Part shown: positions 1 to 7,943 of the stretch, piece after piece
Numbering within the stretch: the stretch's first letter is position 1
How the letters are laid out: every line of letters starts with the position of its first letter
Assembly: GCA_900757715.1 (NCBI GenBank)
Contig: CAAEOZ010000129.1
Location: 1-16,601 of the forward strand
From: an uncultured Veillonella sp.
GTDB taxonomy: Bacteria; Bacillota; Negativicutes; Veillonellales; Veillonellaceae
Length of the DNA stretch: 16,601 bases
Direction: 5' to 3'
The notes under the pieces: generated by a model
What the model was told of the DNA's origin: nothing
What the model saw: the letters and a program-made list of their open reading frames with translations, nothing else
The model's database searches: none
Translations under genes and position numbers: made by a program

Positions 1-1
1 A

Positions 2-1012
2 ATTTTTAATAACCTTGAAGTGGTATGGTTTATCTTAATTACTGTACTATTCGCTGGCTTCTTCTTATTAGAAGGTTTTGACTATGGTACTGGTATTTTG
101 TTACCATTCATTGGTAAAACTGACGTTGAACGTCGACAAATGATCAATGCCTTAGGTCCTGTGTGGGATGGTAATGAAGTTTGGATGATTACTGCTGGTG
201 GTGCATTATTCGCATCCTTCCCTCATGTGTATGCTACATTATTTAGTGGATTCTACTTGGCTCTATTCTTGATGCTTGCAGCTCTTATTATTCGTGGCGT
301 ATCCTTTGAATTTCGTTCTAAGAACCCTAATTTGTTATGGCGTAAAACATTCGACTACTGCATCTTCTTTGGCTCCTTGATTCCTGCACTATTGTGGGGT
401 GTTACAGTAGGTAACTTGATTCAAGGTACTCCAATTGATGCAAGTATGACATATGTTGGTACATTTTTTGATTTATTAAGTCCTTACACAGTACTTTGTG
501 GTATTGCGTTCATTTTGGTATTTACATACCATGGTGGCTTATTTACTTCTATTAAAACAGCTGGCGCTATTTCTGAACGCGCTCGTGCTGCTTCTTTGGT
601 AGTAGGTGTTCCTACAGCTATCGGTGCATTAGCATTGGTAGGTGCAACTTACGTATATACAGATTTGTTTAATTCTGTATTAGCTGTAGTTTGCTTTGCA
701 TTAACTATCGTGTTCTTCCTCATTTCTTGGGGCGCAGCACGCACTCGGAATACAAAATGGGGGTTCCTATTCAGCTGTTTATCTGTTATTTCTGTAACAG
801 CTGCATACTTTGCAGGTTTGTTCCCTCGCATTATGGTTTCTTCTTTGAATCCTGAGTGGAGCTTGACTATTACTAATGCAGCTAACTCTACTTACACGTT
901 GACTTTGATGACTTGTGTAGCATTCGTATTTGTGCCAATCATTTTGGTTTATCAATCTTGGGTATATTGGACATTCCGTCATCGTGTAACAGAAAAAGAT
1001 TTACACTATTAA
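2..1012 (+). CDS. cydB: Cytochrome bd ubiquinol oxidase subunit II (5' partial)
   Basis: Subunit II of the cytochrome bd quinol oxidase, an integral membrane protein that pairs with heme-bearing CydA to reduce O2 to water. The family hallmarks are visible: an N-terminal hydrophobic segment running into GFDYGTGILLPF, then GPVWDGNEVWMITAGGALF about 30 residues later, then many hydrophobic segments to the end. A GTG at position 20 could be read as the start, but the frame is open to the window edge and the residues before it (IFNNLEVVWFILI) look like the normal CydB N-terminus. The true start is therefore probably just outside the window, and the roughly 337 visible residues are nearly the full family length. 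cydA presumably lies immediately upstream, unseen. The gene ends in front of a strong terminator. In an anaerobe this oxidase is usually explained as O2 scavenging, which is inference here. Confidence 0.95.
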   Translation: MFNNLEVVWFILITVLFAGFFLLEGFDYGTGILLPFIGKTDVERRQMINALGPVWDGNEVWMITAGGALFASFPHVYATLFSGFYLALFLMLAALIIRGVSFEFRSKNPNLLWRKTFDYCIFFGSLIPALLWGVTVGNLIQGTPIDASMTYVGTFFDLLSPYTVLCGIAFILVFTYHGGLFTSIKTAGAISERARAASLVVGVPTAIGALALVGATYVYTDLFNSVLAVVCFALTIVFFLISWGAARTRNTKWGFLFSCLSVISVTAAYFAGLFPRIMVSSLNPEWSLTITNAANSTYTLTLMTCVAFVFVPIILVYQSWVYWTFRHRVTEKDLHY

Positions 1013-1058
1013 TAGAATAGCCTTATAACTCTTGTGAGTAAAAATTAAATCTTAATGT

Positions 1059-1089
1059 GAGGCGTGCCGTAGCGGCACGCCTCTTTTTT
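1059..1089 (+). terminator. Intrinsic terminator after cydB
   Basis: A perfect 11-bp GC-rich stem (GAGGCGTGCCG / CGGCACGCCTC) with a 3-nt TAG loop is followed directly by six T. It lies 46 bp after the cydB stop codon. This is a textbook Rho-independent terminator, so cydDC downstream probably needs its own promoter or depends on read-through. Confidence 0.93.
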
Positions 1090-1146
1090 GTGGTAAGATG
1101 ATTATAATATTGATAAATTTAGATTCACTTGGACTCTTTTAGGCCT

Positions 1147-1164
1147 ATTTAAAGGAATTTAAAT
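1147..1164. promoter_or_regulatory. Inverted repeat upstream of cydDC
   Basis: ATTTAAA-GGAA-TTTAAAT, with 7-bp arms and a 4-nt spacer, lies 45 bp before the cydDC start codon. It could be an operator or simply AT-rich sequence. It does not match the FNR or Rex consensus sites that often control cyd genes. No convincing -35/-10 pair was found between the cydB terminator and cydDC; a TATAAT at 1103-1108 has no recognisable -35. Confidence 0.25.
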
Positions 1165-1209
1165 TTGTTTGATTTTATATATTTAAGTTGATTTACCATA
1201 GAGGATAGT

Positions 1210-4200
1210 ATGATACAGCGTACCGCATTTAAAGCGCTGCTAGAACATAAAGGACGGCTTGGATTACTCGGTTTAACCTGTTTAATAGAAAGTCTGTCAA
1301 TTGTTGGGCAAGCTTGGTTCTTTGGAACCTTAATAAATAACCTTATATTTTTGGAACATACACTAGCTGATGAAATGAACACCATCATTTATTTGTTTAT
1401 AGCTATTGTTATGAGATTGGTGGCACATTACGTTCAAGAGGCAGTGGCAAATCACTTGGGGAGTGCTGTAAAAGCATCCTTTAGAGAACGCTCTTTGGCC
1501 CATATGTTTAAGCTTGGTGTACAACATAAGGAACGTCATGGCGATGTCATCCATATGCTTACCGATGGTTTAGAGCAAGTTGATGCATATGTGGCTCGTT
1601 ACATTCCGCAGATTTTATACGCTATTATGATTCCACTTATTATGGGAATCGCCATTATAGATACATTACCAATAATTGGCATTATTTTAATTGTTACGGT
1701 GCCTTTAATTCCATTTTTTATGATCTTGATTGGGAAGCAAGCTGATCGATTAAATAAGGAACAATGGGAGCGTATGAGCTTCCTATCGGGGCATTTTTTA
1801 GACGTATTGCAAGGGATTACTACGCTAAAACTCTTTGGCCGTGCAAAAGATCAAATTAAGGTTATTGGTCGATTATCTCAAGAGTTTAAAGATTCTACTT
1901 TACGAGTGTTGCGCGTAGCCTTTTTATCTGCATTAGTACTTGAATTAGTGAGTACTATAAGTACAGCTCTGATTGCGGTATATTTAGGCCTAACCTTATT
2001 AGATGGTGAAATTACATTCTTTTCAGCCTTCTTTATTTTGTTGTTAGCGCCGGAGTTCTATACCCCATTTAGACAGTTGGGGGCTGCTTTCCATACGGGG
2101 ATGGCAGGTAAAACATCTATTCTGAAATACGAAGAATTTATGAATCGTCCGCAGTCCTTACCAGTAGGTGGTGATTCTAAACTCGAGAAATCTATACAAG
2201 AGATCGCAATTAAAGATTTAACTTTTACCTATGAAAATAGTGAGAATGGGGTACACCATATCACACTAGAGGCTGAGCGTAATGTACCTATTATGCTCGT
2301 TGGTGAAAGTGGAGCTGGCAAATCTACTATTGCCCATATTATTGGTGGATTTTTACAGTCTCCGAAAGGAACAGTTACTATCGATGGCATTGATATATGT
2401 GATTTAGATATCGACTGGTGGCGTCAGCAAATTACTTACGTGTCTCAACATCCACATATTATGAAAGGGACCTTACGAGAGGTCTTATCCTTTGGTATGG
2501 ATGTAAGTGATGCAGATATTCTCGATGCTTGCAAAGAGGTTCAACTATTAGATGTTATTAATCGAGAACACGATGGGCTTGATGCGGTTATTGGAGAAGG
2601 TGGTTTAGGCCTTAGTGGCGGTGAACGACAGCGTATTGCTTTAGCTCGTGCATTCCTCCGAAAGGGGCAGGTGTTGATTCTTGATGAAGTGACAGCACAT
2701 CTAGATGTAAAAACAGAATCCATTATAAGTACAGCTATACAGCGTTTGATGGAAAATAATATTGTTATTATTATTGGGCATCGTTTACAAACTATGCACT
2801 GGGCATCTAAACTATATGTTTTGAAAAATGGATCAATTATTCAAGAAGGTTCTTATCATGACCTACTTCAAAAAGATGGTTATTTTAAAGAACTTGTTAC
2901 ATCTGGCTTAGGTCAATTTTCAGCAGCTTTAGAAACACCATTGTATATTGAAAAAATATCTGATTCAGAGCCCACATTAGGTTTGGAGACATCTATTAAT
3001 AGTACTGACGGTATTGTTAAAGCCGTTGAAAACTCTGTGATTTTCCAAAGTGGTGAAAAAGCCTCTAATATGGGCTTACAAGGGTGGAAATTATTGTTCT
3101 CCGTATTGAGTCCCGCTAAGTGGTCATTAGTATTGGCATTGCTATTTACGTTCTTAACAGTGTTCATGAATGTAGGGCTTTTAACAGTATCCTCTTGGCT
3201 GTTGGCATCTGCCGCATTACAACCGGGGCTCACTTATTTGAGCCTTGCAATCGTAGGGGTTCGATTCTTTGGTGTTAGTCGCGCTGTATGTCGTTATTTT
3301 GAGCGCTATACATCTCATCGCATGGCCTTTCAAGGTCTTTATGGCCTGCGCTTGTGGTTTTATGCTCATTTGGAACCATTGGCACCTGCTATACTCAAAA
3401 GGTTTGGGGCGGGTGATATGTTGGGACGCATCATGGGGGATATAGAGGTATTACAATTCTTCTACTTGCGCACGTTGATTCCACCTGTAGCAGCTGTTGC
3501 CTTGACTGTATTGATTGCATATGGAGCCTCTACAATCGACAATAGCTTGATTACGCCAATTCTTTTGTCGGCCTTCATATTAGGTGTAATACTACCTTTG
3601 GTCGTTTATGCACATAATAAACAATCTTTACGTGCGATTGGGCCCCAACAAGGTGATTATAAAGCGCTTTTAAGTGATACTATGGATAGCCTGGAAGATG
3701 TGATTAGTTATGGTAATGAAGAAATGGTATATAAGCGTATTCAGCATATGATGCGTAATGTAGATGCTCAAAAAGGTACTATTGAGCGTGGCATGAATAT
3801 GGGTAATACACTATTCATAGGCGGTGTTCAGTTAACTGTAGTTATTGTAGCTATTATGGCCTCTAATGCATTAACAGGTGCTTGGGCCAGTGTTATGGTA
3901 GCGGTGGCTGCCATTGGTACGCAGGCTTGGTTTGAAGCGTTACAACCTATGATCGCGGCAGTTCATCATGGTGCAGAAAGTAAAGTTGCTACAAGTCGTC
4001 TCATGGCTCTTAGTAATGAACCTATATCTATTGTAGATCCTATATCACCAAAATCATTTAATCCTAATGATGATATTATTTTTACAGATGTATCCTTTGG
4101 TTATGATGAATATCGCCATATTTATGAGAATCTTAGACTACATATTCAACAAGGACAATCTATTGCTATCGTTGGGGCTAGTGGATCTGGCAAGACGACA

Positions 4201-4797
4201 TTGTTTAATATGCTTGAGCGACTATATGATTATGGTGGTTCCATTCGTATAGGTGCAGTGGAGTTGAAAGATATTTCAATTGATACTTGGCGTAATGCAT
4301 TGGGAACTATAACTCAAGATACGTATATTTTTAATGCATCCTTTAAAGACAATATACGTCTTGCTAGACCTGAGGCGTCTAAAGAAGACTTAGAGCAAGC
4401 CATTAATCGCGCCTCATTGCGTTCCGTAGTCGAAAAATTACCAGAGGGGATGAATACGATTGTAGGTAGTGGAGGGCAAGGTTTGAGTGGTGGCGAGCGT
4501 CAACGGGTTGCATTAGCTAGATTGTTCTTACGCAATCCTAAAATTATTTTATTAGATGAACCTTTAGAGGGTTTAGATCAAGTAACACGAAAAGCCTTGC
4601 ATCGTGATTTGATGCATTATGTAGATGGTAAGACATGTCTATATATTACGCATCAATTGGAAGGTTTAGAACAAATGGATCGAATTATATTTATGGATAG
4701 AGGTCAAATTGTTGAAGATGGAACGTATGAAGAATTGATAGCTCTTCGAGGGCGTTTCTATGAATACTGTTATTTATCTATGGCAAGTATTCAATAA
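1210..4797 (+). CDS. cydDC: Fused CydD-CydC ABC exporter for cytochrome bd assembly
   Basis: A full heterodimer-type ABC exporter in one 1195-residue chain. CydDC exports cysteine and glutathione and is needed to assemble cytochrome bd; it acts in the inner membrane. The first half is CydD-like: membrane domain to about residue 310 (RYIPQ, LSGHFLD, TLKLFGR, LAPEFYTPFRQLG), Walker A GESGAGKST near 365, signature LSGGERQR near 468, Walker B ILDEVTAHLD near 490. After a linker of about 565-625, the second half is CydC-like: SSWLLASAALQ, CRYFERYTSH, Walker A GASGSGKTT near 989, signature LSGGERQR near 1092, Walker B LLDEPLEGLD near 1113. Both ATPase sites look intact. In E. coli and Bacillus these are two genes of roughly 550-590 residues each, and no stop or frameshift separates them here. 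The start ATG has an AGAGGA site 4 nt upstream. Linkage to cydB supports the role. Confidence 0.95.
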   Translation: MIQRTAFKALLEHKGRLGLLGLTCLIESLSIVGQAWFFGTLINNLIFLEHTLADEMNTIIYLFIAIVMRLVAHYVQEAVANHLGSAVKASFRERSLAHMFKLGVQHKERHGDVIHMLTDGLEQVDAYVARYIPQILYAIMIPLIMGIAIIDTLPIIGIILIVTVPLIPFFMILIGKQADRLNKEQWERMSFLSGHFLDVLQGITTLKLFGRAKDQIKVIGRLSQEFKDSTLRVLRVAFLSALVLELVSTISTALIAVYLGLTLLDGEITFFSAFFILLLAPEFYTPFRQLGAAFHTGMAGKTSILKYEEFMNRPQSLPVGGDSKLEKSIQEIAIKDLTFTYENSENGVHHITLEAERNVPIMLVGESGAGKSTIAHIIGGFLQSPKGTVTIDGIDICDLDIDWWRQQITYVSQHPHIMKGTLREVLSFGMDVSDADILDACKEVQLLDVINREHDGLDAVIGEGGLGLSGGERQRIALARAFLRKGQVLILDEVTAHLDVKTESIISTAIQRLMENNIVIIIGHRLQTMHWASKLYVLKNGSIIQEGSYHDLLQKDGYFKELVTSGLGQFSAALETPLYIEKISDSEPTLGLETSINSTDGIVKAVENSVIFQSGEKASNMGLQGWKLLFSVLSPAKWSLVLALLFTFLTVFMNVGLLTVSSWLLASAALQPGLTYLSLAIVGVRFFGVSRAVCRYFERYTSHRMAFQGLYGLRLWFYAHLEPLAPAILKRFGAGDMLGRIMGDIEVLQFFYLRTLIPPVAAVALTVLIAYGASTIDNSLITPILLSAFILGVILPLVVYAHNKQSLRAIGPQQGDYKALLSDTMDSLEDVISYGNEEMVYKRIQHMMRNVDAQKGTIERGMNMGNTLFIGGVQLTVVIVAIMASNALTGAWASVMVAVAAIGTQAWFEALQPMIAAVHHGAESKVATSRLMALSNEPISIVDPISPKSFNPNDDIIFTDVSFGYDEYRHIYENLRLHIQQGQSIAIVGASGSGKTTLFNMLERLYDYGGSIRIGAVELKDISIDTWRNALGTITQDTYIFNASFKDNIRLARPEASKEDLEQAINRASLRSVVEKLPEGMNTIVGSGGQGLSGGERQRVALARLFLRNPKIILLDEPLEGLDQVTRKALHRDLMHYVDGKTCLYITHQLEGLEQMDRIIFMDRGQIVEDGTYEELIALRGRFYEYCYLSMASIQ

Positions 4798-4929
4798 AAC
4801 TAAATATCAATAAAAGTATCTATTATAAATGCTTGATTGTAGATTGGACAATATTTTAATTTCATGTTGCAATTTAAGATCTATTATGAATATTAAATTA
4901 TAATAGGAACAATATTAAACTACATTAAT

Positions 4930-4961
4930 AAAGCCCCTTTTGCTATGTAAAAAGGGGCTTT
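4930..4961. terminator. Terminator hairpin after cydDC
   Basis: A 12-bp perfect stem (AAAGCCCCTTTT / AAAAGGGGCTTT) with an 8-nt loop lies 132 bp after the cydDC stop. The T-rich tail is interrupted (TAGTTATATTTATATTT). The stem has A-rich and T-rich ends, so it could work on either strand. The rest of 4798-5069 is AT-rich, with a promoter near its end and no gene that I can support. Confidence 0.75.
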
Positions 4962-5021
4962 AGTTATATTTATATTTAATAGTATATGTAGTATACTTTT
5001 ATCGATAAATCATGCAACATA

Positions 5022-5030
5022 TGGTATAAT
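5022..5030 (+). promoter_or_regulatory. Extended -10 promoter for the 5070 gene
   Basis: TGGTATAAT is a perfect extended -10 element (TGn followed by TATAAT). It sits about 40 bp upstream of the start codon of the unknown membrane protein. No good -35 is present at 16-18 bp, which is common for extended -10 promoters. Confidence 0.6.
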
Positions 5031-5069
5031 TTTTATATTAAAACCTATTTTTTCACCCTTGGAGGGGTT

Positions 5070-6239
5070 ATGACTAAAATCTTCACCAAATTACGAGCTT
5101 TGGTGGATGAAGCATTATCTGATCGTGATGCGGTGGTGGATAAGGCACCTGTATTAGAGAAAGCGCCTTTAGAACAAGATTTGTTTGACCATCGTTTACT
5201 ATATATTGAAGAAGATATGGTTAATCGCATGTTGCGTGCCGCTCTTCGCAATCATTGGTTCTTTTATGCTATAACATTTGAATTTGAACCAAACAATCAA
5301 ATATTTCTATCCATTATTACAAAATGGGGGAATGTGATTAATGTGGAATTCACCTTAGAGGATCTATGGTTTGATGATTATTCATCATCTTTTGCAATTC
5401 GACTTGATACAAATAATATAGATACAGGTGGGTTTATTTTGAACTCTATTTTACACTTGTTGGGAAACTGGTGTCTCAGTCTTTTTGGTATATTCTTTAA
5501 CCCTATTGCATTGGGCGAAAAAGGATCTACCGTACGCTTTGAGAAGAAAGGGATTATCCAGTTTGACTTATTGCCTAATACACAAGTGAAAAAATTCATA
5601 CCTATGCCTGAGCGCCATATTGGTAGCAATGGACCTGTTTTGTTGGGAAACCCGCGTACCAGTCAATCTGTGTTGCAGTTAGATTACTATGCGTTCCATG
5701 ATCCTGTAGATACTTTTACGGTGCCTGATGTGCCGACTCGCACTAGCTGGCTTCGTTCTATTGATATTGCAGCAGTTCTTTTGTTGCCAATTGGTGTATG
5801 GATTACATTTATTATCTTGCATCACTACTTACCGACGGAAACGTTAGAGTTCTCGTTCTCCACGTACTTTTTGATTTCATTGGGGATTTTCATCATTTCC
5901 TTCTTAGTTATGAATATTCCGCGGTATTTGTACATGTATTTTGATTCTCGCAAACAGTGGCAAAGTGCGTTTGTACATAACAATATCAAAATTCAAATGC
6001 GTAAACTACATCGTCGTATCTTCATGCAACAAGCTACATTGACGTCTGATTGTGATGAGGATACAGCCAATGAAAGCCAAGAGCGAATCAAACACCTCTT
6101 GTTGCAAATTAGAGATAAGCGATTCCTTGCTAATCGTCTTAAAATTGCAGATGATGATAGAGCGCGTAAACAAAAGGTTAAGTTTATTATTGCTTATATC
6201 GGCTGTACATTGATTGAGTTGATGTTACTGATGAATTAA
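5070..6239 (+). CDS. Unrecognised protein with C-terminal membrane segments
   Basis: I do not recognise a family for this 389-residue protein. The first 60 residues are charged and probably helical. Residues 60-215 are mixed polar and aromatic, with beta-like alternation and a short hydrophobic stretch near 122-147. Two clear membrane segments follow at about 231-252 and 263-286. A basic, charged region (about 300-370, with RKLHRRIF and an acidic patch DCDEDTANESQE near 328-337) leads to a last hydrophobic segment at 370-388. There is no N-terminal signal peptide, so the first 230 residues are probably cytoplasmic (inference). The start is supported by a strong GGAGGGG site 4 nt before the ATG and by the extended -10 promoter. 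It looks monocistronic, between two terminators, converging on the DUF805 gene. Confidence 0.85.
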   Translation: MTKIFTKLRALVDEALSDRDAVVDKAPVLEKAPLEQDLFDHRLLYIEEDMVNRMLRAALRNHWFFYAITFEFEPNNQIFLSIITKWGNVINVEFTLEDLWFDDYSSSFAIRLDTNNIDTGGFILNSILHLLGNWCLSLFGIFFNPIALGEKGSTVRFEKKGIIQFDLLPNTQVKKFIPMPERHIGSNGPVLLGNPRTSQSVLQLDYYAFHDPVDTFTVPDVPTRTSWLRSIDIAAVLLLPIGVWITFIILHHYLPTETLEFSFSTYFLISLGIFIISFLVMNIPRYLYMYFDSRKQWQSAFVHNNIKIQMRKLHRRIFMQQATLTSDCDEDTANESQERIKHLLLQIRDKRFLANRLKIADDDRARKQKVKFIIAYIGCTLIELMLLMN

Positions 6240-6261
6240 TATCGTAAGAAATATAAAATAT

Positions 6262-6346
6262 AAAAACGTATCTCTATGTGTGATATGTCCCCCTTTACTG
6301 GATATCCAATAAAATGGGGACATATCAATGAGAGATACGTTTTTTT
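6262..6346. terminator. Bidirectional nested-hairpin terminator
   Basis: Two nested perfect inverted repeats lie between convergent genes. The outer arms are 14 bp (AAAAACGTATCTCT at 6262-6275 with its complement at 6331-6344). The inner arms are 11 bp (GATATGTCCCC at 6282-6292 with its complement at 6316-6326). Unequal internal bulges of 6 and 4 nt separate them. The A run on the left and T run on the right (to 6346) give a U-tract on both strands. The apical loop contains the 10-nt palindrome TGGATATCCA. It most likely terminates both the 5070 gene and the pdxK-DUF805 unit. Confidence 0.85.
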
Positions 6347-6368
6347 GATTACAAGTTATTAATTTTGG

Positions 6369-6953
6369 TTATCGTTTTTTACGACGTTTTCGAGCTGGTT
6401 TGCGGTTTTCTTGTTTTTGGCTTGATACAGGAGTTTGTACTGATTCATATGTTGGCTGATTTACAGGCATAAATGGAGGATTACCGTATTGGTTAGGCTC
6501 AGGTTGTCCTGGCAATACCCAGAATAGGAAGCCGATGAGCCATATAAAAAGCTCTAGCATGTAATTGAATGGAGAGACAGCCGAGTAAGTATTAACGAAG
6601 ATCATAATTACTGACCAAAGAATTCCTGCCCATGCATTGAAGCCTATGTCGTGAATACGACGGCCAAATAAGACGCAAGATAATGGGAAAAGGGTTGCTA
6701 ATAAGAGCCAGACAATGACTCTAGTCAACCAATATGCCGGTAAGGATACGACAAAGTCTAAGAGTATTTCATCGATATAGTGAACGATGTGGAATAAAAT
6801 CATCAAGGCGATGAAGCATATGATAAATTGTAGTCTATTTAACCGTCCCGTCAGGTTAAAAATCGATAGGCCCATGCGACGTCCTTGGAATGCAATGAGC
6901 AAACCAATGATACATATGAGCAATGTTCGTAATACGACATAAAGTAAATCCAT
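6369..6953 (-). CDS. DUF805 family membrane protein with basic C-terminal tail
   Basis: A small polytopic membrane protein of the DUF805 family; its biochemical function is unknown. The family motifs are present: GRLNRLQFI near residues 36-44, FGRRIHDIGFNAW near 96-108, and the terminal PGQPEPNQYGNPP (148-160) that resembles the usual proline/glycine-rich end. About five hydrophobic segments are visible (4-21, 43-62, 74-95, 108-124, 131-148). Unlike a minimal DUF805 protein it carries about 34 extra polar residues ending in the highly basic KPARKRRKKR, which would sit in the cytoplasm by the positive-inside rule. An AAGGGG site precedes the ATG by about 6 nt. It begins 21 bp after the kinase stop codon, so the two genes are probably co-transcribed, with no obvious functional link between them. 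Confidence 0.85.
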   Translation of the reverse strand: MDLLYVVLRTLLICIIGLLIAFQGRRMGLSIFNLTGRLNRLQFIICFIALMILFHIVHYIDEILLDFVVSLPAYWLTRVIVWLLLATLFPLSCVLFGRRIHDIGFNAWAGILWSVIMIFVNTYSAVSPFNYMLELFIWLIGFLFWVLPGQPEPNQYGNPPFMPVNQPTYESVQTPVSSQKQENRKPARKRRKKR

Positions 6954-6974
6954 AAGTTCCCCTTTATTTTTAGC

Positions 6975-7808
6975 TTATAGTTGAGTTAATTCTGGCAAGA
7001 TGAGCTCAAATGCAACACCATGTTTCATTGATTTTACTGTATCTAACGTAGCTTGAATCGCTTTGGTAGTAAAATTCATTGCCAGTTCTGCCGCATCATA
7101 AGGTGAATATCCTCTCATTACTGCACCTGATAATACAGCAGTAAAAATATCTCCTGTGCCTGTAGCTTTTACAGGTACTAGAGGAATAGAGTATGTTTTT
7201 AAAAGGTCTGTAGGACCATTATAGACGGCAATGACCGCATGCGTTTCCGATGGAACACTGGTCATGATAACCATTTCAGGCCCCATATGATGTAACTGTT
7301 TGCACCGTTTGCGCAATTCATCCTCATTAATAGGGTCTGTCGAGAATGGAATATCTAATAAGAAGCAAGCCTCAGTATAGTTTGGTTTTACGATGTGAGC
7401 CTTAGATACGAGTTGGCGCATAGCTACAACCATATCAGGAGTATAAATGGAATAGAGGCGACCATCGTCGGCCATTGCGGGATCGACGATAACCATCTGG
7501 CCATTAGAAGCAAATCTATTGATAGCTTCTTCGACGAGGTGAATTTGTTCTGGCGATGCTAAGAAACCACTTACGATAGCGTGAAAGTCAATTTTGTTTT
7601 TATCCCAGCAGTCCATAAAATCTCTCATATGAGCAGATAAATCTACGAATTCATAGTGTGGATACTCTAAGTGATTGCTTAGTACCGCTGTTGCCAAAGG
7701 AACCGCCTGACAGCGCATGGCACTGATGATTGGAATCATAACGGTAAGGGCACAGCGTCCGATAGAGCTCATGTCTTGAATTGTTAAAACTCTAGGTACT
7801 GCTGTCAT
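6975..7808 (-). CDS. pdxK: Pyridoxamine/pyridoxal kinase (PfkB/ribokinase fold)
   Basis: Cytoplasmic ATP-dependent kinase of the vitamin B6 salvage pathway, phosphorylating pyridoxal, pyridoxamine or pyridoxine toward pyridoxal phosphate. Diagnostic features are SSIGRCALTV near the N-terminus (about 14-23), VDPAMADDGRLYS (108-120, matching VDPVMGDxGxLY of the family), KPNYTEA near 141-147, and the anion-hole/catalytic GTGD at 217-220 with the presumed base Asp220. The 277-residue length matches the Firmicutes pyridoxamine kinase group. I chose the ATG whose complement is at 7806-7808 because GGAGGTG lies 5 nt upstream. An in-frame TTG four codons earlier overlaps that ribosome binding site and is an unlikely start. 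A consensus promoter lies directly upstream. Gene symbol pdxK versus pdxY cannot be decided from sequence alone. Confidence 0.9.
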   Translation of the reverse strand: MTAVPRVLTIQDMSSIGRCALTVMIPIISAMRCQAVPLATAVLSNHLEYPHYEFVDLSAHMRDFMDCWDKNKIDFHAIVSGFLASPEQIHLVEEAINRFASNGQMVIVDPAMADDGRLYSIYTPDMVVAMRQLVSKAHIVKPNYTEACFLLDIPFSTDPINEDELRKRCKQLHHMGPEMVIMTSVPSETHAVIAVYNGPTDLLKTYSIPLVPVKATGTGDIFTAVLSGAVMRGYSPYDAAELAMNFTTKAIQATLDTVKSMKHGVAFELILPELTQL

Positions 7809-7835
7809 AGACACCTCCAAATAAATATATATTTT

Positions 7836-7864
7836 ATTGTACGTTATGTAAGGCTTTCTGTAAA
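7836..7864 (-). promoter_or_regulatory. Promoter of pdxK
   Basis: Read on the minus strand: TTTACA (complement of 7859-7864), a spacer of exactly 17 bp, then TACAAT (complement of 7836-7841). This is a good sigma-70/sigma-A type promoter. The predicted start of transcription is near 7829, leaving a leader of about 20 nt that contains the GGAGGTG site. Confidence 0.75.
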
Positions 7865-7873
7865 TGTAATGAT

Positions 7874-7896
7874 GTTAATCATGAAATTAACTTCAT
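7874..7896. promoter_or_regulatory. Overlapping dyads, candidate operator upstream of the opp operon
   Basis: Two overlapping perfect inverted repeats occur here: GTTAAT-N6-ATTAAC (7874-7891) and ATGAA-N6-TTCAT (7881-7896). They lie just upstream of the opp -10 element and cover where its -35 should be, and they are 10-32 bp from the pdxK -35. This is where a repressor or activator of the divergent pair could bind. AT-rich sequence makes short dyads fairly likely by chance. Confidence 0.35.
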
Positions 7897-7903
7897 AGTG
7901 TAG

Positions 7904-7909
7904 TATAAT
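7904..7909 (+). promoter_or_regulatory. -10 element of the opp operon promoter
   Basis: A perfect TATAAT lies about 35 bp before the oppB start codon. The -35 position at 17 bp spacing (7881-7886, ATGAAA) is a poor match, which would fit a promoter needing an activator bound at the overlapping dyads. Confidence 0.5.
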
Positions 7910-7943
7910 AAAACGAATAGACTTTTTATGGAGGAAAGTGACA

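Noticed and set aside
1103..1108. TATAAT as a cydDC promoter
   Set aside because: No -35 at any workable spacing; the upstream sequence is the terminator stem and T run.
2913..3233. 106-codon open frame on the minus strand inside cydDC
   Set aside because: It lies within the coding frame of a clear ABC transporter, has no family resemblance and no ribosome binding context; it is a shadow frame.
4867..4966. Small RNA gene between cydDC and the 5070 gene (TTGCAA, TATAAT, then hairpin)
   Set aside because: The spacing between the hexamers is about 26 bp and the transcript would be little more than the terminator hairpin.
7809..7820. In-frame TTG start giving a pyridoxamine kinase four residues longer
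   Set aside because: The TTG overlaps the GGAGGTG ribosome binding site of the ATG at 7808, which has ideal spacing.
7938..7943. GTG start for oppB two codons upstream
   Set aside because: Only 3 nt separate it from GGAGG, whereas ATG 7944 has a normal 9-nt spacing.
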